This document shows positions 1-9,054 of a stretch of 64,000 bases of DNA, piece by piece (within the stretch, counting starts at the first letter, position 1; each line of letters begins with the position of its first letter). The position numbers and the translations under genes were made by a program. This stretch comes from Bog-756 sp963776225. GTDB lineage: Bacteria > Actinomycetota > Acidimicrobiia > Acidimicrobiales > RAAP-2. Below the pieces are notes generated by a model. It was not told the origin of the DNA, searched no databases, and saw only the letters and a program-made list of their open reading frames with translations. The DNA is taken from contig CAVZLL010000004.1 of assembly GCA_963776225.1 (NCBI GenBank), forward strand, positions 124,001 through 188,000. The letters run 5' to 3'.

Positions 1-83
1 TGGCCGCCGAACGGAGGGGCTGACTCTGTCCGATCCCTGCCCGATAGCCCCAGCAGGCCGTTTCTCCCGGTCTTCCGGTCGAG

Positions 84-545
84 CTAGGGGGCGACGGTCG
101 TCGCGGTCACCGACGGGCAGCTCGAGCCAACCGAGGCCACCAGCGCGTTCCAGCTGGTGTGCACCTGGGTCGCGGCTGTCGAGATCGAGCTCGACCCCGA
201 CTGGGTCCGGACCGCGGTGGCGAGGCTCTTGATCGAGGACTGGAGATCCTTGATGTTCTTCTTGATGTCGCGGGTCACCGTGGGCCGGAAGTTCTTGTCG
301 GCCTTCTGCAGGGCGTGGATGTTGCGGAGTGTGGCGGCCTTGTCACCCTTGGTTAGGTTGCCGTTCTCGAGAGTGGTGAAGGCGGACACCACGGAAGCCC
401 ACGCCGGGCACTTGGCCGCGGCATCCACCGTGGTCTTGGTGGGAGGTGAGGTGTTCGACGAGGTGCACCCGGCAGCGGTCGCCGCGAGCGCCGAGACGGC
501 GAGGGCCACCAGGGCGACCCGCGGGGTCCGGAATCGGGGCGTCAT
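84..545 (-). CDS. Small exported lipoprotein, unknown function
   Basis: The product is about 153 residues. It opens with two arginines, a hydrophobic stretch and a lipobox-like ATAAGC, so the cysteine near residue 27 is the likely lipidation site after signal peptidase II cleavage. A Ser/Thr-rich linker follows, then a mostly helical domain with Cys near the start (KCPAW) and near the end (SSCPS) that could form a disulfide. I chose the ATG at 545 because it directly precedes the arginine-rich signal peptide; an in-frame upstream start at 578 adds 11 residues. I do not recognise the family. It is separated from the der operon by about 110 bp and may have its own promoter. Confidence 0.7.
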   Translation of the reverse strand: MTPRFRTPRVALVALAVSALAATAAGCTSSNTSPPTKTTVDAAAKCPAWASVVSAFTTLENGNLTKGDKAATLRNIHALQKADKNFRPTVTRDIKKNIKDLQSSIKSLATAVRTQSGSSSISTAATQVHTSWNALVASVGSSCPSVTATTVAP

Positions 546-657
546 CCGGCGGCTTGCATCAGAGGTCGGTTCGAGCATCCGTGCAATCTCAGCGCGCCGC
601 CTGACACCCGCACCTGGCGGACTCCCGGGGTCCCCGACGGCCGGGGCGGCGGCTCGT

Positions 658-855
658 CTAGACGTGGTGCACGACCCAGGTGATCCCCTGGAACGCCCGA
701 TAGCCCAGGTAGACGACCGTGGCCACAGCCAACAATTTGAACCACCAGGGCGACCGCCGGTGTTCGAGCGGCGTCTCTCCGCAGACCGGGCACGTCCCCT
801 CCGGGGTCAGCTGGTCCTCTTCGAGCTGGCGGTCGCACGATTCACACCAGGGCAC
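658..855 (-). CDS. Short zinc-ribbon protein with one membrane segment
   Basis: This 65-residue product has two CxxC knuckles (CESC near residue 4 and CPVC near residue 22), a rubredoxin-like zinc ribbon. A single hydrophobic segment (residues about 40-60) follows and the protein ends with His-His-Val. It starts with GTG, 21 bases after the der stop codon on the same strand, so it is probably the last gene of the DUF512-der operon. Its function is unknown; the layout suggests a cytoplasmic zinc-binding head tethered to the membrane. Confidence 0.75.
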   Translation of the reverse strand: MPWCESCDRQLEEDQLTPEGTCPVCGETPLEHRRSPWWFKLLAVATVVYLGYRAFQGITWVVHHV

Positions 856-876
856 GGCCAGCCCCGTCCACGCGGG

Positions 877-2286
877 TCACCTGCGCCGACCCCCACCCCC
901 GTTTGCGCCCTTGGCCCGGACCCGCAGTTTGATCGGGGTCGGACCGAGCTCGAAGCGCTCCCGCAACCCGCGCTCGACGTACCGGAGGTAGGTCGGCTGG
1001 AGCCGGCCGTTGGTGAACAGGGTGAAGGTTGGCGGGTCGGACGCACCCTGGACGCCGTACTGGATGCGCGCGCCGACCGGCGGATGGGCCACCTGGATCG
1101 ACCGGAGCGCCCGGTTGAGCTCGCCGGTGGGGACGCGCGAGTGGTAGGCGTCCTCGGCGGCGACCACCGCCGGAAGGATGTGGTGGACCCCGAGCCCGGT
1201 GCGGGCACTGAGCTTGAGCACCGGCGCCTCACCGAGGAACGCCAGACGGTCCCCGACGTCCACCAGGATGCCCGCCCGGTCGGCGACGGCGACGAGATCC
1301 CACTTGTTGAGCACGACGACGACCGGGCTCCCCGCGGCCCCGATCCGCTCGGCCAGTCGCTGGTCCTGGTGGGTGACACCGGCCGTCGCGTCGATCACCA
1401 GCAGCGCGATGTCGGCACGGTCCAGCGCCTCGAGGGCCCGCAGGACGGAGAAGTACTCGGTCCCCCGCTCGGTGCGCGAGGCACGGCGCATCCCGGCGGT
1501 GTCGATGAAACAGATCGTGCCCTCCGGCGTCTGGACCACGGTGTCCACTGCGTCGCGGGTGGTGCCCGGCAGGTCGTGGACGACCGACCGGTCGTCGCCG
1601 ACCAGCCGGTTGAAGAGGGTCGACTTTCCCGCGTTGGGCCGTCCGACGAGCGCCACCCGCGGGATGGAATCCTCCGGGGAGGAAGCCGCCCCGGGTCGGT
1701 CGCCGGCACCCGGCCCGTGGTCACCGAGATCGTCCGCCCCGGTCTCCCACCCCGCGTCGGGCAGCAGGCGCACCACCTCGTCGAGCAGGTCACCGGTGCC
1801 CCGCCCGTGCAGCGCGCTGACCGGCCAGGGGTCGCCGAGCCCGAGGGAGAGGGCGGCCCATGCCTCGGATTCCCGCTGGGCCGAGTCGACCTTGTTGGCC
1901 ACCACCCGGACCGGGCGTCCGGACCGTTTGAGGACCCTGGCCACACCGAGGTCCGCGTCGGTGAGCCCGACCGTCACGTCGACGACCAGCAGGACGACGT
2001 CTGCCCGGTCGATCGCCCGCTCGGTCTGGGCGCTGACCTGCGCGTCGAGGGAATCGTCGGTGCGCTGCCAGCCCCCGGTGTCGACCACGGTGAACGACCG
2101 CCCGCACCACTCGGCGTCGAGCTCCTTTCGGTCACGGGTCACCCCGGAGCGTTCCTCGACCACCGCGGCCCGGCGGCCGACGATGCGGTTGACCAGGGTC
2201 GACTTCCCCACGTTCGGGCGGCCGGCCACCACCACCACCGGGGGCTCCTGGCCGCCGGTGCCCGCTTCCGCCGGAACCGGGCTCAT
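877..2286 (-). CDS. der: Ribosome biogenesis GTPase Der (EngA)
   Basis: Der is an essential GTPase with two tandem G domains that acts in maturation of the 50S ribosomal subunit. Both P-loops are visible (GRPNVGKST near residue 23 and GRPNAGKST near residue 217), with matching switch motifs (DTGGW and DTAGM) and NKxD elements (NKVD, NKWD). A C-terminal KH-like domain ends in a basic, Gly-rich tail. The length of 469 residues is normal once the short acidic linker between the G domains is allowed for. The ATG overlaps the stop codon of the upstream DUF512 gene by four bases (ATGA), so the two are probably translationally coupled. Confidence 0.97.
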   Translation of the reverse strand: MSPVPAEAGTGGQEPPVVVVAGRPNVGKSTLVNRIVGRRAAVVEERSGVTRDRKELDAEWCGRSFTVVDTGGWQRTDDSLDAQVSAQTERAIDRADVVLLVVDVTVGLTDADLGVARVLKRSGRPVRVVANKVDSAQRESEAWAALSLGLGDPWPVSALHGRGTGDLLDEVVRLLPDAGWETGADDLGDHGPGAGDRPGAASSPEDSIPRVALVGRPNAGKSTLFNRLVGDDRSVVHDLPGTTRDAVDTVVQTPEGTICFIDTAGMRRASRTERGTEYFSVLRALEALDRADIALLVIDATAGVTHQDQRLAERIGAAGSPVVVVLNKWDLVAVADRAGILVDVGDRLAFLGEAPVLKLSARTGLGVHHILPAVVAAEDAYHSRVPTGELNRALRSIQVAHPPVGARIQYGVQGASDPPTFTLFTNGRLQPTYLRYVERGLRERFELGPTPIKLRVRAKGANGGGGRRR

Positions 2287-3722
2287 CTCGGTGCTCCGAG
2301 CGCCACCGGCACGCGAATCGCGGCCGCGCCGCCCGCGGTGTCGAGTGCCCGGCGCAGCGAGAGCCCGTCGCTCGCGACGACCTCGACCGCCCGCGGGAGG
2401 TCCGCCACGGTGAGGTCGTCGAGGAAGCGCCCTTCGGACAGGCAGGCGTCGGGGATGAGGTAGCGGTGTCCCTCCGGCTCACCGGCCAGGACCCTCCGGA
2501 GATCGGTCCCGGTCAGCAGCCCCGACACCGCGATGTTCCCCCCGAAGAACCGGTTCTCGACCGCCACGACCCGGACGTCGCCGCGTCCCAACGACTCGAC
2601 CAGGGGCGAGAGCACCCTCGCCCCGAAGACCCCGGTGAGCACGGCCACCGGCGCATCCGCAGGAGACGGCCGACCTCGATCGGAGCCCGGCCCGCCGGCA
2701 CGCTCGCTGCGGTAGCCCCCGGCGGGTGCCCCGTCGACGGACGCGAAGAACCCCGGGCGGACGCCGAGCGCCGCACGCCGGTCGCCCATGAAGGCGGCCT
2801 CGAAGGCGCGGGCCATGCCGAGCCCGTTCTCGTGCTGCGGGAATCCCTCGTAGCTGCTGGCCTCCGGGAACGGCCGGCCGGCGATGAGGTAGTACTCGTC
2901 GGCCGCAAAGACCATCCGCCTCCCGATGGTCTCGAGGAAGGTGTCCTGCCAGGCGGCGACCGTGTCGCACACCCTGTCCGCCTCCGCCCGGGTGTGCGGC
3001 CGCATCTCCTGCTCACCGGAGAACCGGCTGACCCCGAGGGGCACGCAGGCCACCGTTGCCAGCTCCGGGTACCGGTCGAGCACCCCGCAGAGCGTGTCCT
3101 CGAGCACCGCGCCGTCGTTCCGCCCGGGACAGACCACGATCTGCCCGTGGACCTCGATGCCGCCGGCGAGCAGCGCGCTCAGCCACCGCAGGCTGGTTGC
3201 GCCCCGTCGGTTCCGGAGGAGCCCGGCCCGGAGATCGGGGTCCGTGGCGTGGATCGACACGAACAGCGGGCTCAGCCGTTCGGTGAGCACCCGCTCGAGG
3301 TCCATCTCGGTGAACCGGGTGAGTGTCGTGAAGTTCCCGTAGAGGAAGGAGAGCCGGTAGTCGTCGTCCTTCATCGAGAGGCTCCGTCGCATCCCCTTCG
3401 GGAGCTGATGGATGAAGCAGAACTCGCAGTGGTTGTCGCAGGTCCGGACCCGGTCGAACACCGCGGACGAGACCTCGATGCCCAGCGGCTGGCCGGCCTC
3501 CTTGGAGACCGAGACGGCGAGCACCTCGTCGCGGCCCCGACGGCCGACCAGCAGGTCGAGCTCGGGTTCGTCGACGAGGAGGCTGTACTCGATGACGTCC
3601 CGGGGCATGCGGCCGTTGAGCAGCAGCAGCTCGTCGCCGGGGCGGATGCCGGCCCGCGCCGCCGGCGACTCCTCGGTGACGGCAAGGACCCTCGGGGCCG
3701 TCGTCACTCTGGGTGCCGACAT
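2283..3722 (-). CDS. DUF512 radical-SAM protein with N-terminal PDZ domain
   Basis: The 479-residue product starts with a PDZ-like domain (PAARAGIRPGDELLLLNG). A radical-SAM cluster motif follows (CDNHCEFC, spacing C-x3-C-x2-C, near residue 95), then the DUF512 C-terminal part. The family is widespread in Actinobacteria and Firmicutes next to der, and its reaction is unknown. I chose the ATG at 3722 because it gives the family N-terminus and lies six bases after a TACCCT hexamer, consistent with a leaderless message. An open frame continues upstream but only as antisense of ispH. It forms an operon with der through an ATGA overlap. Confidence 0.93.
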   Translation of the reverse strand: MSAPRVTTAPRVLAVTEESPAARAGIRPGDELLLLNGRMPRDVIEYSLLVDEPELDLLVGRRGRDEVLAVSVSKEAGQPLGIEVSSAVFDRVRTCDNHCEFCFIHQLPKGMRRSLSMKDDDYRLSFLYGNFTTLTRFTEMDLERVLTERLSPLFVSIHATDPDLRAGLLRNRRGATSLRWLSALLAGGIEVHGQIVVCPGRNDGAVLEDTLCGVLDRYPELATVACVPLGVSRFSGEQEMRPHTRAEADRVCDTVAAWQDTFLETIGRRMVFAADEYYLIAGRPFPEASSYEGFPQHENGLGMARAFEAAFMGDRRAALGVRPGFFASVDGAPAGGYRSERAGGPGSDRGRPSPADAPVAVLTGVFGARVLSPLVESLGRGDVRVVAVENRFFGGNIAVSGLLTGTDLRRVLAGEPEGHRYLIPDACLSEGRFLDDLTVADLPRAVEVVASDGLSLRRALDTAGGAAAIRVPVALGAPR

Positions 3723-3728
3723 GCACCA

Positions 3729-3734
3729 AGGGTA
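3729..3734 (-). promoter_or_regulatory. Probable leaderless -10 box for the DUF512-der operon
   Basis: On the minus strand TACCCT lies six bases before the ATG at 3722. A TANNNT box normally sets the transcript start about seven bases downstream, so the mRNA would begin at or within a base of the start codon. No -35 match is evident. Confidence 0.6.
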
Positions 3735-3803
3735 CCTGCTGCGCGCGGAGCACCGGCAGCGATCGGGTCGCTCCCCCGGAGCGGGGCCCGGTCCCGGCGC
3801 CGG

Positions 3804-3809
3804 TAGCCT
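3804..3809 (+). promoter_or_regulatory. Probable leaderless -10 box for ispH
   Basis: TAGCCT lies six bases before the GTG start of ispH at 3816, the same geometry as the divergent DUF512 gene. There is no Shine-Dalgarno sequence between it and the start codon. Confidence 0.6.
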
Positions 3810-3815
3810 TGCACC

Positions 3816-4958
3816 GTGCCCGTCGAACGCGTGGTGCTGGCCGAGCCCCGGGGCTTCTGCGCCGGAGTGGAGAAGGCCATCAAGGCTCTGGCCTGGATGG
3901 TGCGGGTCTTCGAGCCTCCCGTCTACTGCTACCACGAGATCGTCCACAACCGGCACGTGGTCGAGGAGTTCCGGAACCGGGGCGTGGTCTTCGTGGACGA
4001 CGTCGACAGCGTCCCCGACGGCGCCCCCCTCATGCTCTCGGCCCACGGGTCGGCCCCGGAGGTGGTCGAGGCGGCCCGCGAACGCGGTCGGGTGGTGGTC
4101 GACGCGGTCTGCCCGCTGGTCACCAAGGTCCATCACGAGCTCAAGGTCCGCGCCCGGAAGGGCTACACCATCCTCTACGTGGGGCACCACGGGCACGAGG
4201 AGGCGGTCGGCACCATGGCGGTGGCTCCTGCGTCGGTCCGTCTGCTCGAGCGGGTGGAGGACGTCGACGCCCTCGAGGGGCTGCGCGGCGGCAACGATGG
4301 CGGCGGCGAGGACGGGGAGGCCGAGCAGCCCGGGCCCGTGGCGCTGCTCGCCCAGACCACCCTCAGCCACGACGAATGGGCGGGCATCGTGGACCGCGCC
4401 AGGGAGCGGTTCCCCGACCTCTGGATGCCCAACCGCAGCGATCTCTGCTTCGCCACCACCAACCGCCAGGCCGCGCTCAAGGCCCTGGCCGGCAGGGCCG
4501 ACGCGGTGGTGGTCATCGGGTCGGTCAACTCCTCGAACACCGTCGCGCTCGAGCAGGTGGCCACCGCGTTCGGCTGCCCCCGGGTGGTCCGGGTGAACGA
4601 CGCCTCGGAGCTTCCCGCGGACCTCTCCGGCACGGTGGCGGTGACCGCGGGGGCCTCCGCTCCCGAGTCCCTCGTGCGGGCGGTGGTCGATCGGCTGGCG
4701 CCGCGTCTCGGGGTCGAGAGTCCGGTCGCCATCGTCGAGGAGGAGTACTTCCCTCCCCCGCCCGAGCTGCGCGAGCTGCTGCGCGGCCTCGAGACCGCCC
4801 TCGTCCTCTGCAACGGCGTCCCCGACGAGGCCGGCCCGGCGGGCACCCGGCGTCCCCAGGTGCTCGGCGACGACCGGAACGTGGCGGCGGCCGACGTGCT
4901 CGAGTACCTGGCCGGAGCGCCGCGGGACGTCGTCGCCGGTGGATCGGCGCGAGAATGA
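3816..4958 (+). CDS. ispH: 4-hydroxy-3-methylbut-2-enyl diphosphate reductase
   Basis: IspH is the last enzyme of the MEP isoprenoid pathway. It reduces HMBPP to IPP and DMAPP with an iron-sulfur cluster. Three conserved cysteines are visible, in RGFCAGV near residue 14, in VCPLVTKVHHE and in SDLCFATTNRQ. The protein has 380 residues, longer than the usual 310-330, because of a Gly/Glu-rich insert near residues 152-170 and a C-terminal extension. The GTG start immediately follows a leaderless-type -10 box. An HD-domain gene begins five bases after the stop codon. Confidence 0.95.
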   Translation: MPVERVVLAEPRGFCAGVEKAIKALAWMVRVFEPPVYCYHEIVHNRHVVEEFRNRGVVFVDDVDSVPDGAPLMLSAHGSAPEVVEAARERGRVVVDAVCPLVTKVHHELKVRARKGYTILYVGHHGHEEAVGTMAVAPASVRLLERVEDVDALEGLRGGNDGGGEDGEAEQPGPVALLAQTTLSHDEWAGIVDRARERFPDLWMPNRSDLCFATTNRQAALKALAGRADAVVVIGSVNSSNTVALEQVATAFGCPRVVRVNDASELPADLSGTVAVTAGASAPESLVRAVVDRLAPRLGVESPVAIVEEEYFPPPPELRELLRGLETALVLCNGVPDEAGPAGTRRPQVLGDDRNVAAADVLEYLAGAPRDVVAGGSARE

Positions 4959-4962
4959 TGCG

Positions 4963-5511
4963 ATGACCACCTCCTTCACCAGCATGGACGTCTCGACCGG
5001 CGAGCAGTGGGCGCGGATCGGCAAGGAGACCGCGAGCCACCAGGGACGGGTGGCCGACCGGGTCCTCGGCCTCCTCGAGTCCCTCGGCGAGGTGGTCGAC
5101 GGGTTCGCGGTCGACCAGCTCACCCACAGCCTGCAGACCGCGACCCGGGCCGAACGGGCGGGTGCCGACGACGAGCTGGTCGTGGCCTCGCTGTGCCACG
5201 ACATCGGCAAGGCGGTCTCCGTCCCCAACCACCCGCGGATCTCCGCGGAGATCCTGCGCGCCTACGTGCGACCGGAGATCACCGCGGCCATCCTCCACCA
5301 CCAGGACTTCCAGGGCCGGCACTACTACCGCCACTTCGACATGGACCCCGACCTCCGTGACCGGTACCGGGACGAGTCCTGGTACCCGCTCGCCGAGCGC
5401 TTCGCCGACGAATGGGACCAGACCAGCTTCGATCCCGACTACCCGACCGAGCCGCTCGCCCATTTCGAGCCCCGAGTGCGGAGCGTCTTCGCCCACCCCC
5501 ACACCTTCTGA
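4963..5511 (+). CDS. HD-domain protein, possible oxygenase or phosphohydrolase
   Basis: This 182-residue protein carries the HD metal-binding pattern: a His in TH-S-LQTA near residue 55, the HD pair in CHDIGKA near residue 78, and further histidines in NHPR and HHQDF. The layout resembles small HD proteins of the PhnZ/MIOX-like mixed-valent diiron group as well as ordinary HD phosphohydrolases; I cannot choose between them from sequence alone. I took the ATG at 4963, just after the ispH stop, rather than the start at 4939 inside ispH. The stop overlaps the ATG of the next gene (TGATG), so the two are likely coupled. Confidence 0.75.
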   Translation: MTTSFTSMDVSTGEQWARIGKETASHQGRVADRVLGLLESLGEVVDGFAVDQLTHSLQTATRAERAGADDELVVASLCHDIGKAVSVPNHPRISAEILRAYVRPEITAAILHHQDFQGRHYYRHFDMDPDLRDRYRDESWYPLAERFADEWDQTSFDPDYPTEPLAHFEPRVRSVFAHPHTF

Positions 5512-6359
5512 TGGCGCCCACCCAGCGGCACCGGTGGCTCTCCCTGCCGGACAGCCGCACCCGCCGGCGCAACGCCGAACTGGTCCAATTCGCCCTCGAC
5601 GCGGCGCGTGAGGACTTCGACCGCCGCCACCCCGGGGTCCGCTTCGGCCCGGTGGTCGCGGTGCTCGCCGCCTACGAGGAGGAGGAGAACATCGGCGCGG
5701 TCCTGAAGGCCATGCCGACCTTCCTCGGCGAGCTCGAGGTCTCGACCCTGGTCGTCGTCGACGGGGGTGGTGACGAGACCGCTCAGGTGGCGATCGACGC
5801 CGGCGTGTCCACCTGCGTGCTCCCGGTCAATCTCGGTCAGGGCGCGGCCCTCCGGCTCGGCTACGAGCTCGCCTCCTCCCACGGGGCGCACTACGTGATC
5901 ACCCTCGACGCCGACGGCCAGAACGACCCCGCCGAGATGGCGAGCATGCTCGCGCCGCTGCTCGACGACACCGCCGACTTCGTGATCGCCTCGAGGCGGC
6001 TCGGCAACGACGGGACCACCGACCGCTTCCGCCGGGCCGGGGTCCGGCTCTACGCGTCGGTCCTCAACGCCATCGTCAAGCAGCAGCTCACCGACTCGTC
6101 GAACGGCTACCGGGCCTTCCGGATCGAGGTCCTCGAGGACATCGCCCCCCACCTCATCCAGGACCAGTACCAGACGGCCGAGGTGGTGATCACCGCATCC
6201 AGCCGAGGGTGGCGGATCACCCAGCGGCCGACCGAGTGGCATCCCCGGGCCTCGGGGGTCTCGAAGAAGGGCGGCAACCTCTTCTTCGGCCTCTCCTACG
6301 CCCGCGTCATCCTGACCACCTGGGCGCGGGTGACGCTCGGCAACCGCCACCGGCGCTGA
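5511..6359 (+). CDS. Family 2 glycosyltransferase
   Basis: The 282-residue cytoplasmic protein has a GT-A fold signature: PVVAVLAAYEEEENIG for nucleotide-sugar binding and LDADGQNDP as the DxD metal site (near residue 125). No transmembrane helices follow, so it is of the polyprenyl-phosphate sugar transferase or dolichol-phosphate mannosyltransferase-like soluble type. The ATG overlaps the stop of the HD gene. Its acceptor is unknown; ispH upstream makes isoprenoid precursors, which would suit a polyprenyl acceptor, but that link is inference. Confidence 0.85.
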   Translation: MAPTQRHRWLSLPDSRTRRRNAELVQFALDAAREDFDRRHPGVRFGPVVAVLAAYEEEENIGAVLKAMPTFLGELEVSTLVVVDGGGDETAQVAIDAGVSTCVLPVNLGQGAALRLGYELASSHGAHYVITLDADGQNDPAEMASMLAPLLDDTADFVIASRRLGNDGTTDRFRRAGVRLYASVLNAIVKQQLTDSSNGYRAFRIEVLEDIAPHLIQDQYQTAEVVITASSRGWRITQRPTEWHPRASGVSKKGGNLFFGLSYARVILTTWARVTLGNRHRR

Positions 6360-6377
6360 CCGGTCGGACCGGCCCGC

Positions 6378-7091
6378 TCAGTAGTGGCCGGTCACCGCGA
6401 CCGACCGGTCGTAGAGCTGCTGGATCTCCGCTCGGAGCTCCTCGGTCAGCTGGTGGATGCGGCTGCGTGGCACCCGACCCTCCCCGGTGCGTGCCGGGGC
6501 GGCGATGGGAGTGCCGACCACCAGGTGGACGTGCAGCGGCCGGGGGATCCGCCGTCCCTTGGGCATCACGGACGACGAGCCACCGATCCCGACCGGGACC
6601 ACCGTGGCGCCGGTGCGTGCGGCGAGGAAGGCGACCCCCTCGTGGAGCTCGCCGACCACCGGTCCGGTCCGGCGTTCGCCCTCGGGGAAGAGGATGAGCA
6701 CCTCGCCGGCGTCGAGCACCTGCTGGGCGCGGCGGAGCGCCTCCCGGTCCGCCGAGTCCCGGTGCACCGGGAAGGCACCCACCGCGGGCAGGATGCGGGC
6801 CAGCAGCGGGTTGCGCCACAGCGAGTCCTTTGCCATGTAGTGCAGCTTGCGCCGGGTGACCTCGGAGGTGACGAAGAAGTCGATGAAGGAGCGGTGCACG
6901 GGGGCGATGATCACCGGGCCCTCGAGCGGCACCTGCTCGGCACCCTCCACCGTGGTGCGGAAGAGGATCCTGTTGGCCAGGCGCACCAGCACCCTGAGGA
7001 AACGGTAGATGGGGGTGAACCGGGTGTCGACCCGCACCTCGAGCTCGAGCGGCCCATCCGTCCCGACCCCGTCCCCCGGCTTCAGAGCCAC
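6378..7091 (-). CDS. plsC: 1-acyl-sn-glycerol-3-phosphate acyltransferase (PlsC family)
   Basis: The enzyme transfers an acyl chain to lysophosphatidic acid in membrane phospholipid synthesis. The HX4D catalytic motif is seen as HRSFID near residue 67, the substrate-binding FPEGERR near residue 135, and a third motif as VVPVGI. The length (237 residues) is typical. It is the last gene of the minus-strand operon; its ATG lies inside the end of cmk with a 10-base overlap. Fusion or adjacency of cmk and plsC occurs in several actinobacteria. Confidence 0.93.
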   Translation of the reverse strand: MALKPGDGVGTDGPLELEVRVDTRFTPIYRFLRVLVRLANRILFRTTVEGAEQVPLEGPVIIAPVHRSFIDFFVTSEVTRRKLHYMAKDSLWRNPLLARILPAVGAFPVHRDSADREALRRAQQVLDAGEVLILFPEGERRTGPVVGELHEGVAFLAARTGATVVPVGIGGSSSVMPKGRRIPRPLHVHLVVGTPIAAPARTGEGRVPRSRIHQLTEELRAEIQQLYDRSVAVTGHY

Positions 7092-7735
7092 CCGACCACC
7101 TCGTCCACGATCTCCTCCACTGTATGTTCACCGCTGTCGATGACCCGGGCCCCCTCGGGGACCTCGAGCGGGGAGACCGCCCTCGTTCGGTCGATCCGGT
7201 CACGCCGGGACAGTGCCTCCGGCGTCTCCTCGGGCCGCCTGGCGGACCGCACCCGGTCGGGCGCGGTCAGGAAGATCTTGAGGTCGGCGGCGGGGAAGAC
7301 CACCGAGCCGATGTCCCGGCCCTCGACCACCCCTCCCCCGTGCTCGGCGGCCCACCGCCGCTGCCGCTCGACCATGACCTCCCGCACCCCGGGGTTGGCG
7401 GCCACCGCCGAGACCGCGGCGCTCACCTCCGGTCCCCGGATCTCGTCGGTGACGTCGGTGCCGTCGGCCACCACCCGCTCCCCGACCCGCAGATCGAGCT
7501 CGCGGGCCAGCCGGGCCACCGCCGGCCGGTCGCCGGGGGGGACGCCGTCCCGGAGGGCGGCCCACGCCACCGCCCGGTACATGGCACCGGTGTCCAGCCG
7601 GTCGAGGCCGAGCCGCCGGCTCAGTGCGCGCGAGACGCTCGATTTTCCCGACCCGGCCGGGCCGTCGATCGCGATGAGCAGCGCGTGTCCAACCTTCGGG
7701 CCGGCCGCCGCCGCGGGATCCCCGGACGACGTCAC
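7082..7735 (-). CDS. cmk: Cytidylate kinase
   Basis: Cmk phosphorylates CMP and dCMP to the diphosphates. The P-loop GPAGSGKSS is near residue 25, followed by LDTGAMYRA, which forms part of the CMP site, and by the EGRDIGSVVFP motif. The length of 217 residues is normal. The ATG overlaps the aroA stop by four bases (ATGA). Placement between aroA and plsC in a run that begins with scpA-scpB-rluB matches the actinobacterial arrangement apart from the inserted aromatic genes. Confidence 0.96.
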   Translation of the reverse strand: MTSSGDPAAAAGPKVGHALLIAIDGPAGSGKSSVSRALSRRLGLDRLDTGAMYRAVAWAALRDGVPPGDRPAVARLARELDLRVGERVVADGTDVTDEIRGPEVSAAVSAVAANPGVREVMVERQRRWAAEHGGGVVEGRDIGSVVFPAADLKIFLTAPDRVRSARRPEETPEALSRRDRIDRTRAVSPLEVPEGARVIDSGEHTVEEIVDEVVGWL

Positions 7736-9054
7736 CGAGGCCCCCCTGCTCGGGCCAGCCCCTCGAGTGCCGCGGCGAACCCCGGGTAGCTGGTGGCGAC
7801 CGCCTTCCAGCCGGTGACCAGGGTCGGCCCGGGGTCGGCGCAGGCGGCCGCGGCAACCGCGGCGGCCATGGCCATCCGGTGGTCGCCCCGGGCGTCGACG
7901 TGCGCCGGGGCGAGGCGGGTCCCGCCGGCGACCACCAGGTCGTCCCCCTCGACCGCGGCGGCACCTCCGAAGGCCCGCACCAGCGCCGCCGTGCCCTCCA
8001 GCCGGTCCGACTCCTTGACCCGGAGCTCCCCGACCTCCCGGAACCGGGTCGGCCCCTCGGCCACCGCCGCGGCCACCGCCAGGATCGGGACCTCGTCGAG
8101 GGAGGGGATCTCGGCGGCATCGATCGTGGTGCCGCGCAGCGGTGCCCAGGCGCTGGTCACCGACCCGGCACCGGGCGCCTCCTCGACGACCGTGATCGCG
8201 CCGCCCATCCGGCGGAGCACCTCGAGGAACCCGGTGCGCTCCTCCCCGAGGTGCACACCGGTCACGGTGACCTTGCTCCCGGGCACCACCAGGCCGGCCA
8301 CCACCCAGAACGCGGCCTGGGAGGGGTCGCCGGGCACGCCGATCGGTCGCGGGCGCAACGCGCTCCGCCGGATCCGGACCACCCGTTCCGCACCGGAGCG
8401 CTCGACGGTGATGTCGGCGCCCGCTTCGGCCAGCATCTCCTCGGTGTGGGCACGGGTGGGCACCGGCTCGCGGACGACGGTCTCACCCACCGCGTCGAGC
8501 CCGGCCAGGAGCACCGCCGACTTGACCTGGGCGCTCGCCATCGGGGGCGTGTAGTCGATCCCGTGGAGGGCGCCACCGGTCACCGCCAGCGGGGGGAGGC
8601 ACCGCGCGCCCTCGCCCACCACGGATGCCCCCATCCGGCCGAGCGGCTCGGCAACCCGGTCCATGGGCCGCGACCGCAGGGAGGTGTCCCCGGTCAGCCG
8701 GGTCACCCCGTGGAGGGTGGCGACCACCCCGGCGAGCAACCGCATCCCGGTGCCCGAATTGCCGAGGTCGATGGTGCCGGGCGGTGCCCGGAGCCGGGAG
8801 CGGCCCCCGGAGACGGTCACCACGCCCTCGCCGCCGCGGTCGCGTCCCACCACGGCGCCGAGTGCCTCCACCGCCCGTGCCGTGTGCTCCACGTCCTCAC
8901 CGTCGGAGAGCCCGGTGATGGTCGAGGTGCCGTCGGCCAGCGCGGCGAGGAGCAGGGCCCGGTGGGAGATCGACTTGTCCCCGGGCACGGCGAGCGTGCC
9001 GACCAGGGGCCGGCCCCCGGGGACCGGGTGCGGGACCACCGCCGGACCGGTCAC
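7732..9054 (-). CDS. aroA: 3-phosphoshikimate 1-carboxyvinyltransferase (EPSP synthase)
   Basis: AroA makes EPSP from shikimate-3-phosphate and PEP, the sixth step of the shikimate pathway. PGDKSISHRALLLAAL lies near the N-terminus and SGTGMRLLAG near residue 90, both phosphate-binding; the ESDRLEGTA region lies near residue 365. I chose the GTG at 9054 because it gives the family N-terminus, makes 440 residues and overlaps the tyrA stop (GTGA). A longer open frame upstream is antisense-type translation of tyrA. Confidence 0.96.
   Translation of the reverse strand: MTGPAVVPHPVPGGRPLVGTLAVPGDKSISHRALLLAALADGTSTITGLSDGEDVEHTARAVEALGAVVGRDRGGEGVVTVSGGRSRLRAPPGTIDLGNSGTGMRLLAGVVATLHGVTRLTGDTSLRSRPMDRVAEPLGRMGASVVGEGARCLPPLAVTGGALHGIDYTPPMASAQVKSAVLLAGLDAVGETVVREPVPTRAHTEEMLAEAGADITVERSGAERVVRIRRSALRPRPIGVPGDPSQAAFWVVAGLVVPGSKVTVTGVHLGEERTGFLEVLRRMGGAITVVEEAPGAGSVTSAWAPLRGTTIDAAEIPSLDEVPILAVAAAVAEGPTRFREVGELRVKESDRLEGTAALVRAFGGAAAVEGDDLVVAGGTRLAPAHVDARGDHRMAMAAAVAAAACADPGPTLVTGWKAVATSYPGFAAALEGLARAGGPR

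Noticed and set aside
157..2463. A 768-codon plus-strand open frame
   Set aside because: It is antisense to der and DUF512, lacks any recognisable domain and has the Arg/Pro/Gly-rich composition of a shadow frame in high-GC DNA.
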